64,000 nucleotides of DNA from Sphingobium sp. JS3065 (GTDB taxonomy: Bacteria; Pseudomonadota; Alphaproteobacteria; Sphingomonadales; Sphingomonadaceae): NCBI RefSeq assembly GCF_026427355.1, contig NZ_CP102664.1:1054001-1118000 (forward strand). The letters are read 5' to 3'. The notes beneath the pieces are model-generated. The model ran no database searches. It was not told where the DNA came from and saw only the letters and a list, made by a program, of their open reading frames with translations. Both the position numbers and the translations under genes were made by a program. Shown here piece by piece: positions 38,183-46,204 of this stretch; the stretch's first letter is position 1; each line of letters begins with the position of its first letter.

Positions 38183-39835
38183 TTTCGGTTCAAAGGCACG
38201 AACGCCTAGCACCGCCGCCTCTACGCCAGGGGCGGCGGTTAGCGTTCGGAGCAGTTCGCTCCGCAGTCCACGGATACGAACCTCCTTCCGGCTGACCACT
38301 TCCACCCGCTGGGCGACCGCCCGTACCTGATCGCGGGCGAACGTGCCGTCTCCGTTGCGCAGCTTCTTGCGGAGGGCAGCCGCGAATGCGCGCAGGCTCT
38401 CCGGCGTGATCGCCGGTCCGATCTTCACGATATGCGACATCGCGCGCTCGGAATCGCCCTTGGCCTGGTCCCGCGTCGCGGTCAGCTCGGCGATCCGATC
38501 TTTCAGCGACGGGTCGCTCACGTCGATGACACCGTTCTCGATCGCGTCATAGAGGCGCTTGAGTTTCGCTTCCGCCTCGGTCGCTCGCCGCTCAAGATCG
38601 GCGACATGCTGGCGGCGCTGGTTCACCCACTCATCGCGGCGTTCGAGGATCTGATCCATCAGAGCTTCGAGTCGCGCCGGGTCGAGCAGACGCGCTTCGA
38701 GATGATCGACCACGGCCTCATTGAGCCGATCCATCGGCACGGTGATGCCGGGACAGCCTGTCGCACCCTGCCGCGCCTTCGTCGAGCAGGTGTAATAGCG
38801 ATATTCCCGGCCGACGCTGCTGGTGCCCGTGCGCAGCGTCATCGCGCCGCCGCAGCACGCGCAGAAGCAAATGCCGGTGAGCAGCGTCGGGCCGCCCACC
38901 GCCATCGGCGCCATCATCTTCGGGCTGCGCGCCTTGAGCGAGCGCTGGACCGCCTCGAACTCCGCCTCCGAGACGATCGGCGGCACTTCCATGACCGCGT
39001 GCTCGCTCTCAGGCTTGGGCGTCCTCGTCTTATGGTCGCGGGTGTTGAAGCGGTGCTGGCCGATATAGGTGGTGCGGGTGAGAACCTGATGCACCGCGCC
39101 CAAGCCCCAGCGCCCGCCGTCGCGGGTGCGGATGTTGTTCTCATTGAGCCAAGTAGCGATCGACTTGAGGCCCATCGCACCGCGGTTATCGACGCCGTTC
39201 AGCGCCATGCGGAAGATGCGCCGCACCGTCTCGGCCTGGATCGGGTCGATCTCCAGCTTCTTCTTAATCTTCGCGCCGCGCTCCCCGGCCGCAACCACGC
39301 GGTAGCCGATCGGCGCACGCGCGCCGTTCCAGAAACCTTGCCGGGCGTTTTCCTTCATCGCCCGCAGCGTGTGCTTGCCGTTCTCTTTCGACTGATACTC
39401 GTCGAACAGCGTCATGATCTGGCGCATCATGATGCTCATCGGATCGTCGCCCAGGTCTTGGGTGATCGAGACGAGCTTCACCCCGTTTTTCGCCAGCTTG
39501 CGGACGTAGAACTCGAACTGGAACTGGTCGCGAAAGAACCGCGAGAAGCTGTGGACGACGATGACAGTGAACGTCGGCGGCTTTGTCATCGCCGCGTCGA
39601 TCATGGCTTGAAAAGCAGGCCGCCGATCGTCGGTCGCGGTGTTGCCCGGCTCGACGAACTCGGCCGCGACTTCCCAGCCGCGCGACAGGCAATAGCCTTC
39701 GATCTGGCGGCGCTGGTCGGGAATCGACAGGTCGCTCTCGGCCTGCCGGCCGGTCGAGACACGCAGATAGAGCGCTGCGCGGGCCGTCGCCACGACCGGC
39801 GGGGTCTCCTCGACGCGAAGGGCGGCGTCGGTCAT
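38138..39835 (-). CDS. large serine recombinase (integrase of the right-hand element)
   Basis: This site-specific recombinase has 565 residues. The resolvase catalytic domain starts ALYLRVSTGRQAESDLSIPD with the nucleophile at S27 and includes HSFSRFFRD. A Recombinase domain follows (GYRVVAAGERGAKIKKKLEI), then a zinc ribbon (CFCACCGGAMTLR, later C..GCPG) and a coiled coil around residue 420-460. The last residues after LGVRAFEPK (WRTRNDSNVRPSDS) are encoded by tRNA-Arg. It probably integrates and excises the element at this tRNA. Confidence 0.93.
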   Translation of the reverse strand: MTDAALRVEETPPVVATARAALYLRVSTGRQAESDLSIPDQRRQIEGYCLSRGWEVAAEFVEPGNTATDDRRPAFQAMIDAAMTKPPTFTVIVVHSFSRFFRDQFQFEFYVRKLAKNGVKLVSITQDLGDDPMSIMMRQIMTLFDEYQSKENGKHTLRAMKENARQGFWNGARAPIGYRVVAAGERGAKIKKKLEIDPIQAETVRRIFRMALNGVDNRGAMGLKSIATWLNENNIRTRDGGRWGLGAVHQVLTRTTYIGQHRFNTRDHKTRTPKPESEHAVMEVPPIVSEAEFEAVQRSLKARSPKMMAPMAVGGPTLLTGICFCACCGGAMTLRTGTSSVGREYRYYTCSTKARQGATGCPGITVPMDRLNEAVVDHLEARLLDPARLEALMDQILERRDEWVNQRRQHVADLERRATEAEAKLKRLYDAIENGVIDVSDPSLKDRIAELTATRDQAKGDSERAMSHIVKIGPAITPESLRAFAAALRKKLRNGDGTFARDQVRAVAQRVEVVSRKEVRIRGLRSELLRTLTAAPGVEAAVLGVRAFEPKWRTRNDSNVRPSDS

Positions 39836-39853
39836 GGCATGGTCCTCCTTATC

Positions 39854-40105
39854 TCACGGCAAGGGTCCGAACAGGTCGTCCAGCTCCTTGCGCAAATGGC
39901 CTTCGATCGCGCGCAGCTCTGCGTCGCCGATCGGAACCCGCTCGGGCCAGTCATCCGTGACAACGATCGGCCCGCTATCCTTGATGACGCGCCCGCGGGA
40001 CGCGGCTCGCTGCGGCGGCGCGCGCATATAGTCGTGCAGGTCTTCGAGACCTTCCGACCAGCCGCAGGGCGCGCGGCGGGGACGACGTTTGCGAGGCAGG
40101 GCCAT
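39854..40105 (-). CDS. small conserved protein upstream of the recombinase
   Basis: An 83-residue basic-then-acidic protein: MALPRKRRPRRAPCGWSEGL, EDLHDYM, and a C-terminal ERVPIGDAELRAIEGHLRKE with LFGPLP. I recall similar small proteins next to recombinases of sphingomonad elements but know no function. It ends 18 bp before the recombinase start on the same strand, so it is probably its operon partner, perhaps a directionality factor (inference only). Confidence 0.65.
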   Translation of the reverse strand: MALPRKRRPRRAPCGWSEGLEDLHDYMRAPPQRAASRGRVIKDSGPIVVTDDWPERVPIGDAELRAIEGHLRKELDDLFGPLP

Positions 40106-40172
40106 CCGCCCACGCTGGCGCGCGACCGCGCAGGGTGCAAATGATCCGGCCGGGCGTAGCGCAGATAGGGGC

Positions 40173-40664
40173 TCACGGCGGGTCGGGCGAAGCTGCCTCC
40201 AGACGCTCCCGCGCTTCCGACTCGTTCGCAGCCGTCAGCAACGCCGTCCAATCGTCGGGCGGATTGCCCTTGTCGAGCATCTTGCGGAACACCGCATAGG
40301 CGTCCGACTTCGATCCATAGGTGCGTAACGTGGTCTCGTCGTTCACCCAGGCGAAGACGATGACCTTCGCACTGGTGCTGTAGCGGAAGAACAGTCGGAA
40401 CCGGCCGCCGCCGAACTTCGCCCGGAACCAGTGCTTGCGGTCGTCCCCCAGCGTGCCGCCCTGCCGATACTCCGGGCGTGTGGGATCTTGCGGAATGGTC
40501 TCGAATACGAGCTGGCGCAGCGCCGCCAGCAATTTCGCATTGGCCGATTTGTGCCAGCCGCGCGGGTCTTTCTCCCGCAGGCGCGCGACAGCCGTCCCCA
40601 GCTTCTCGAATTGATCGAGAAACAGAGGGTGGGCAATAAGCTGCCACCCGTTGACGACCATCAT
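40173..40664 (-). CDS. yhaV: YhaV-family type II toxin (ribonuclease)
   Basis: This 163-residue RelE-superfamily toxin shows the YhaV pattern: MVVNGWQLIAHPLFLDQFEK, IPQDPTRPEYRQGGTLGDDR then KHWFRAKFGGGRFRLFFRY, and VFAWVNDETTLRTYGSKSDAY. YhaV cleaves mRNA in association with ribosomes. Its start overlaps the antitoxin stop by one base (TGATG), the normal order for PrlF-YhaV. It may stabilise the element or act in abortive infection. Confidence 0.9.
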   Translation of the reverse strand: MMVVNGWQLIAHPLFLDQFEKLGTAVARLREKDPRGWHKSANAKLLAALRQLVFETIPQDPTRPEYRQGGTLGDDRKHWFRAKFGGGRFRLFFRYSTSAKVIVFAWVNDETTLRTYGSKSDAYAVFRKMLDKGNPPDDWTALLTAANESEARERLEAASPDPP

Positions 40665-40990
40665 CAGAGATCGACATCGCCGTCGATCGGCGCATCGAGA
40701 TCGACCTTAACGCCCTCGGTCAGCGCCGCGATGCGTTCGGCGAGCGCGGGGGACAGCGCGCTCAGCGCCTCGGGCCGGCGTTTAATGTCCTCGGCCAGGA
40801 ACGACAGAAAGCTGTCGATCGCCGGATCGTCATGCTCGGCGTCCGCGCGATGCACCGACACGCCATGCTCATCGACGCGAAAGGCGATCTTGCCGCCGTA
40901 ATCGACACCGAGCGCCTGGCGGACGGACTTCGGAATCGTCGTCTGACCCTTGGCGGTGATGGTGCTGATTTCTTCGAGCAACGCGGGCAT
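40664..40990 (-). CDS. prlF: PrlF-family antitoxin (AbrB/SpoVT-type)
   Basis: This 108-residue protein has an N-terminal swapped-hairpin DNA-binding domain, EISTITAKGQTTIPKSVRQA followed by LGVDYGGKIAFRVDE, that both neutralises the toxin and represses the operon. It precedes the toxin gene on the same strand. The upstream gap (40991-41249) is shared with the divergent qat operon. Confidence 0.9.
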   Translation of the reverse strand: MPALLEEISTITAKGQTTIPKSVRQALGVDYGGKIAFRVDEHGVSVHRADAEHDDPAIDSFLSFLAEDIKRRPEALSALSPALAERIAALTEGVKVDLDAPIDGDVDL

Positions 40991-41249
40991 AGCAACCTCC
41001 TACATGGCGCAGAATGTAAGGAAAAACCATTACTTTGTCAAGGTGGGCTTTTCGGCGGCATCACGTCCGTCTGGGCAGACCATTCCGCTGAATCAGTCCG
41101 ATAGCAAAGGAAGTTGCGTGGTTGCTTCTCGTTGGACTTGCCCAATGTCCGGCAGAACATATGGCGAAGCCTCATTTCTTCCGGCAGTGTTGCGTGCGGG
41201 GCTGCATTATTACAACCGCTGCGAGTCGCGGGAAGAAAACGGGGGCGGG

Positions 41250-43208
41250 ATGATTCTCACTGACAATGAGACAAAGGTTGATCTCCTCAACAATGAGGCG
41301 ATCGCCAAGACCATCATCGAGCTGCTGCGCGAAAAGCCCGAGCGCGCCGTGACGATCGGCGTTCATGGTGACTGGGGTGCGGGAAAGTCCAGCATCCTCG
41401 AAATGATCGAGAACGGCCTCAGTTCTGATGAGGACGTGCTCTGCATCAAATTCAACGGCTGGCGCTTTCAGGGATTCGAAGACGCCAAGATCGCGTTGAT
41501 CGAGGGCATCGTCACCGGGCTTATCGAAAAGCGCCCATTGCTCACCCAGGCCGGTATGGCCGCGAAAGACATCTTCCGGCGGATCGACTGGCTCAAGATC
41601 GCGCGGCACGGGGGCGGTCTCGCTTTCACCGCGTTCACCGGCATCCCCACGGCCGATCAGGTCGGCGCGGTGGTCGGCACCTTGAAGGGTATCTTCGCCG
41701 ATCCCTCGAAACTCGCCACGCAGGAGAATTACGACAAAGCCATCGACGGCGTGCAGGGGCTGCTGAAACCCGGAGAGTCGAAGAATGTGCCGGAGGAGAT
41801 CGAGGCGTTCCGGAAAGCTTTTGACGATCTGCTCAAGCAGGCGGGCATCCAGCAACTGATCGTCCTCATCGACGATCTCGACCGCTGCCTGCCGGACACG
41901 GCGATCGAAACGCTCGAAGCCGTCCGGCTGTTCGTCTTCACCGCCCGCACCGCGTTCATCGTCGCGGCCGACGAGGCGATGATCGAATATTCGGTGCGCA
42001 AACATTTCCCCGAGCTGCCGGACACGACCGGACCCCGCGACTATGCGCGCAACTATCTCGAAAAGCTGATCCAGATTCCGTTCCGGATTCCGGCCTTGGG
42101 CGAGACCGAAACTCGCATCTACGTCACCCTGTTGCTCATCGGCGCCGAGCTGGGCGAGGACGATCCCGCGTACTCCGCGCTCATCACCGTCGCGGGAGAA
42201 TTGCTCAAACGGCCCTGGAAGACGGCCGGGCTCGACGCGCAGACGGTCAAGACCGCCTTGGGCGACAAAGCCGGCCAGGTCCAGAACGCGCTCACCTTGA
42301 GCGACCAGATCGGTCCGATCCTGGCCAGCGGCACTCAGGGCAATCCGCGGCAGATCAAGCGCTTCCTGAACACCCTGCTGCTGCGCCATCAGACCGCGCT
42401 CGCCCGCGGTTTCGGAGATGAGGTGAAGCTGCCCGTCCTGGCGAAGCTCATGCTGGCCGAACGGTTCCTCTCCAGATTGTTCGACCAGATCGCCAGCGCC
42501 GCCGCCCGTGATCCGGACGGACGCTGCGTAGATTTGGCGGCGCTTGAAGCCGTCGCGTCGGAGGAGAAGCCAGCCCCCAAAGCGAAGCGGGCCGGGCCGA
42601 AGATCAGTTCCACGGATGACACCAAGCCGATCGCCGTGCCGGACTCCAAGGACAGCGCCATCCTGACGGAATGGAAGGCGGCCGACGCGATACGGGCCTG
42701 GGCGCGGCTGTCGCCGGCGTTGGCCGAAGTCGATCTGCGCCCCTATCTGTTCGTGACCAAGGATCGAAAGGACTATTTCGGCGCGGCCTCCGTCCTCGGC
42801 CGTCTCGCCGCTGTGGTTGAGAAGCTGCTCGGCCCAAAACTCGCTGTCCAGGCGTTCGAAGGCGACCTCAAGCAGCTCGTTCCGGCCGAGGCCGCGCAGG
42901 TCTTCGAGGAACTGCGCGGACGCGTCATGGGTGGCGACGCCTTCGAGACGACGCCGCCCGGCATTGATGGGCTCGCCGTGCTGGTTCGCGCCCATCCCAC
43001 ATTGCAAGCCAATCTTCTCGACCTGCTTGAAGCCGTGCCAGCCGATCGGTGCGGGCCGTGGCCCGCGTCAGGTTGGGAGGGAATCATCAAGGATTCCGAC
43101 GCCGTGGCGCGCTTCGAGAAGCTACTCCAGGGATGGTCCACGTCCCAATCTTCCTTCCTGAAGACGACGGCCAGCGCCGCGCTTCGCACTCGAAAAGGCG
43201 GGCGCTGA
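41250..43208 (+). CDS. qatA: QatA, KAP-family P-loop ATPase of the Qat anti-phage system
   Basis: This 652-residue KAP NTPase has Walker A GDWGAGKS at residues 40-47 and Walker B LIVLIDDLDR with D208/D209, followed by the KAP block (RTAFIVAADEAMIEYSVRKH and GNPRQIKRFLNTLLLRHQ). A low-complexity linker (EEKPAPKAKRAGPK) separates a C-terminal helical region. The ATG at 41250-41252 (MILTDNETKVDLLNNEAIAK) is the usual KAP start; an open frame to 40950 was not used. It is the first gene of a four-gene operon and overlaps qatB (TGATG). Confidence 0.92.
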   Translation: MILTDNETKVDLLNNEAIAKTIIELLREKPERAVTIGVHGDWGAGKSSILEMIENGLSSDEDVLCIKFNGWRFQGFEDAKIALIEGIVTGLIEKRPLLTQAGMAAKDIFRRIDWLKIARHGGGLAFTAFTGIPTADQVGAVVGTLKGIFADPSKLATQENYDKAIDGVQGLLKPGESKNVPEEIEAFRKAFDDLLKQAGIQQLIVLIDDLDRCLPDTAIETLEAVRLFVFTARTAFIVAADEAMIEYSVRKHFPELPDTTGPRDYARNYLEKLIQIPFRIPALGETETRIYVTLLLIGAELGEDDPAYSALITVAGELLKRPWKTAGLDAQTVKTALGDKAGQVQNALTLSDQIGPILASGTQGNPRQIKRFLNTLLLRHQTALARGFGDEVKLPVLAKLMLAERFLSRLFDQIASAAARDPDGRCVDLAALEAVASEEKPAPKAKRAGPKISSTDDTKPIAVPDSKDSAILTEWKAADAIRAWARLSPALAEVDLRPYLFVTKDRKDYFGAASVLGRLAAVVEKLLGPKLAVQAFEGDLKQLVPAEAAQVFEELRGRVMGGDAFETTPPGIDGLAVLVRAHPTLQANLLDLLEAVPADRCGPWPASGWEGIIKDSDAVARFEKLLQGWSTSQSSFLKTTASAALRTRKGGR

Positions 43209-44092
43209 TGGGAACGTCGAACGCTTATGGGGGTGCAGGTGGCGGCACGCCGCTGATCCCGAGTTGGTTGCAGGGCGACGGTGACGGCGGGGCCGGTGCG
43301 GGCTCGGGTGATGGTGACGGGGCACAACCCCCGTCACCTGATGGATCGCCTCCAGCAGTTCCTCCAGCACCAGCGCCGCGGCCGGCCGCGCCGGCCGGGG
43401 CATCGGATCGGTTCACATCGGCCCGGAACAATTTCACGCGCTTCGCAAGTTCGGGCGGAAGCGACCGCAGGAGCCTCGGCCGCGCGGTCTCGCAATATGT
43501 GTCCAAATCGGCGGGCGGCTCACGCCAGGCCGCGCAGCGCATGGGCTCATCGCGGGGCGCGGGCGCCGGACTGGTCAGGTTCCTCAACGACGCCAGCGCG
43601 AATGGCGTTCGCGAAGCGTTGCGAACGCTCAACCTCGAAAGCCTCGCCGGGCGTCCGATCGAGGAAGTGTTCGCGGGACTCGCAGATTACATCTGCCCCG
43701 AAGGCGGGTCGATCGACGAGGGCATCGCGCGGGACGCCTTCGTCGAGACCATCGCGGATCTCGCCGGTGCGGGCATTACCGACATCGACGCGCTGACACC
43801 CGGTCAAATCCAGACCGTTTTCGAAGTATACGCGACGCACGCGATCGAGGCGCGCATCTGCAACGACATCGGCACCAAGGTCGTAACCTTACCTGCCGAC
43901 CCACGCGCGGCCGAGAGGGTTCAGTCGCAACTGCGTGATTTCATCCAGCGCGGTGTCAGCGACGCGATCAACGCTGCGGGCGTCAACATACAGTCGCTGA
44001 CTCCTGACGCGGTGATGGGCTTCGTGACCAACGTCTATCAATCCGCCTTCGACGTGTTGCAGACAATGGGCGATGGGGAGGCAGCGAAATGA
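43208..44092 (+). CDS. qatB: QatB, effector-like protein of the Qat system
   Basis: QatB has no clear enzymatic domain. The 294-residue protein starts MGTSNAYGGAGGGTPLIPSW, a conserved-looking N-terminus with Gly at position 2. A disordered Gly/Pro/Ala-rich linker (about residues 22-70) follows, then an alpha-helical domain with YVSKSAGGSRQAAQRMGSSR and LVRFLNDASANGVREALRTL. The start overlaps the qatA stop by one base and the stop overlaps the qatC start by 4 bp. Identification rests on position, size and N-terminus. A longer frame opening at 43049 inside qatA was rejected. Confidence 0.87.
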   Translation: MGTSNAYGGAGGGTPLIPSWLQGDGDGGAGAGSGDGDGAQPPSPDGSPPAVPPAPAPRPAAPAGASDRFTSARNNFTRFASSGGSDRRSLGRAVSQYVSKSAGGSRQAAQRMGSSRGAGAGLVRFLNDASANGVREALRTLNLESLAGRPIEEVFAGLADYICPEGGSIDEGIARDAFVETIADLAGAGITDIDALTPGQIQTVFEVYATHAIEARICNDIGTKVVTLPADPRAAERVQSQLRDFIQRGVSDAINAAGVNIQSLTPDAVMGFVTNVYQSAFDVLQTMGDGEAAK

Positions 44093-45438
44093 GGCGGCAT
44101 GTCATCATTGGCCGTTTTGGCGCGGACGATAAGACCCGCATCCCCAAGGCGCGCGACGAAGTCGCATCGACCTTACAGTTGGTGGCGGGCAAGCGTCTCG
44201 ATCATGGGATCGGCCGAGCCTTAGCCGATCTCAAGGCATTGCACCTGACACCGAGCGAGATCGGCGCGGACATGCTCGTGGTCGCGGCCCACGTTCATGC
44301 CGCGGACACACGCATCTCCCGCTCGACCGAATCGCAGGATGCTTGGACGCGCGAGCTTCGGCTGGTCGTTCCCGTGAGCGATCCCGTTCGATGGACAGCA
44401 GCCGCGCCCATCCTGATCCGCGCCCTGAACTTCCTGACCGGCGACAAATGGGATGTCGGATTCCGCAAGCGGACGAAGGGTTACGCGAAGCTGGTTTCTC
44501 CTGCCACGCCCACCCTCATCCCCAACCCGTTCGATGGCGTGAGTCTGTTCTCTGGCGGTTTGGACAGTTTGATCGGCGCGATCGACAGCCTGAATGCCGG
44601 CGAGACGCCGCTTCTGGTCAGCCATGCCGGGGAAGGGCTGGTGAGCAAGTCGCAGGAGCAGTGCTTCGACGGTTTGAAAGCCGCCTATAAAGCGTCCGCC
44701 TTCGATCGGTTGCGGGTGTGGATGAGCTTTGACACCGGGCTGGTCGAGGATGTTGGGTCGGAGGACACCACGCGCGGCCGATCCTTCCTGTTCTTCTCGC
44801 TGGGTGTCGCCGCCGGCACCGCGCTTGGCCGCGCCTTCGTGCTCAAGGTTCCCGAGAACGGTTTAATCGCGCTCAACGTGCCGCTCGATCGGCTCCGACT
44901 CGGTGCGCTCAGCACCCGAACGACGCATCCTTTCTACATAGCTCGGTGGAACGAATTGCTCGGCGCGCTCGGTGTCGGAGGCGAGGTCGAGAATCCCTAC
45001 TGGCACAAGACCAAGGGGGAAATGGTCGCCGAGTGCGCCAATCCGGCCTTGTTGAAGCAGCTCGCCCCTCTGTCGCTATCATGTTCATCACCGACGAAGG
45101 GGCGCTGGACCAAGAAGCCGCAGGGACACTGCGGATACTGCCTGCCGTGTCTCATTCGACGGGCCTCTCTGCGAGGCAAGGATTCGACACTTTACGGGGT
45201 GCCCGATCTGAAGGCCGCCACATTGGATACCAGGCAGGCCGAAGGTCAGCAGATCCGATCTTTTCAGATCGCGATCGCACGGCTGTCGAAGCGACCGGAA
45301 CTCGCCAAGGCCCTCATCTACAAGCCGGGGCCGCTTTATGACTATCCTTCCCGGCACGATGACCTCGCCGATGTCTATCGCCGCGGATTGGAGGAGGTTG
45401 GACGCTTGCTGACTGGCGTTCGCGCCGCACCATCGTAA
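44089..45438 (+). CDS. qatC: QatC, QueC-like PP-loop enzyme of the Qat system
   Basis: This 449-residue protein has an N-terminal domain absent from housekeeping QueC. An ATP-pyrophosphatase PP-loop (SLFSGGLDSLIGA; SGGLDS at residues 155-160) and a zinc site follow (C332 in LSLSCSS and HCGYCLPC with C348, C351 and C354), matching QueC. QueC makes 7-cyano-7-deazaguanine in queuosine synthesis, but no other queuosine genes are here. The qat context marks it as QatC. The start overlaps qatB by 4 bp (ATGA). Confidence 0.93.
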   Translation: MRRHVIIGRFGADDKTRIPKARDEVASTLQLVAGKRLDHGIGRALADLKALHLTPSEIGADMLVVAAHVHAADTRISRSTESQDAWTRELRLVVPVSDPVRWTAAAPILIRALNFLTGDKWDVGFRKRTKGYAKLVSPATPTLIPNPFDGVSLFSGGLDSLIGAIDSLNAGETPLLVSHAGEGLVSKSQEQCFDGLKAAYKASAFDRLRVWMSFDTGLVEDVGSEDTTRGRSFLFFSLGVAAGTALGRAFVLKVPENGLIALNVPLDRLRLGALSTRTTHPFYIARWNELLGALGVGGEVENPYWHKTKGEMVAECANPALLKQLAPLSLSCSSPTKGRWTKKPQGHCGYCLPCLIRRASLRGKDSTLYGVPDLKAATLDTRQAEGQQIRSFQIAIARLSKRPELAKALIYKPGPLYDYPSRHDDLADVYRRGLEEVGRLLTGVRAAPS

Positions 45439-45446
45439 GAGACCCC

Positions 45447-46199
45447 ATGCGATCGGGTCTCGTCGATTTTCATTGCCACCTCGATCTCTACCCCGACCAC
45501 GCGGCCGCGGTGGAGCGTTGCGAGCGCGATGGCGTGTTCACCCTCACCGTGACCACCACGCCCAAGGCTTGGCCGCGCAACCACGAACTGGCGTCTGCCA
45601 CCCGTCATGTCCGAGCGGCTCTCGGCCTGCATCCTCAACTGGTTGCCGACCGCGCTCATGAAATCGGACTATGGGAGGAATTGCTGCCGCGAACCCGCTA
45701 TGTCGGCGAGGTCGGGCTGGACGCTGGCCCACGCTTCTACAAGTCGTTCGAGACGCAGAAGGAAATTTTCGCTCGGGTGCTGTCGCTCTGCGCGGCGGCG
45801 GGAAACAAGATCGTCACGACGCATAGCGTCCGCGCGACCAAAGCCGTGCTCGATATGATCGAGCAATACATGCCGCCCCCGCGCGGGCGCGTGGTGCTCC
45901 ATTGGTTCACCGGCACCGCAGCAGAGGCCAAGAGAGCGGTCGATCTCGGCTGCTATTTTTCGGTGAACGCAGAGATGCTCGCTAATGAAAAGCGCGCGGC
46001 GATAACCAAGGCGCTGCCCTTGGATCGCGTTCTAACGGAAACAGATGGGCCGTTCACCCAGACGGACGCCCGTCCTGCCATGCCGAGCGATGTCTGGGTC
46101 GCTGTGGAAGGCTTGGCGCGTCTGCACGGACTGACGCCAGCAGATATGTCCGCCACGATCATGCGGAATCTGAAAAGCCTGCTCGCTGAGCAAAGCTAG
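45447..46199 (+). CDS. qatD: QatD, TatD-family metal-dependent hydrolase of the Qat system
   Basis: This 250-residue TatD-like nuclease has the metal ligands DFHCHLDL (H9, H11), RYVGEVGLDAGPRF (Glu), TTHSVRATKAVLDMI, VLHWFTGTAAEAK and DRVLTETDGPF (Asp). Family members are TIM-barrel deoxyribonucleases. It starts 8 bp after qatC and ends the operon. The QatA-B-C-D order is the canonical one for this defence system. Confidence 0.92.
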   Translation: MRSGLVDFHCHLDLYPDHAAAVERCERDGVFTLTVTTTPKAWPRNHELASATRHVRAALGLHPQLVADRAHEIGLWEELLPRTRYVGEVGLDAGPRFYKSFETQKEIFARVLSLCAAAGNKIVTTHSVRATKAVLDMIEQYMPPPRGRVVLHWFTGTAAEAKRAVDLGCYFSVNAEMLANEKRAAITKALPLDRVLTETDGPFTQTDARPAMPSDVWVAVEGLARLHGLTPADMSATIMRNLKSLLAEQS

Positions 46200-46204
46200 G
46201 CTCG

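Noticed and set aside
41172..43007. 611-residue frame antisense to qatA
   Set aside because: Shadow of qatA; ends inside unrelated sequence and lacks motifs.
44089..45438. Housekeeping QueC (queuosine synthesis)
   Set aside because: The N-terminal extension, the qat operon context and the absence of queD, queE or queF nearby argue for QatC.
45447..46199. Housekeeping TatD nuclease
   Set aside because: Gene spacing and order place it as the fourth qat gene rather than the usual tatD next to metG/holB.
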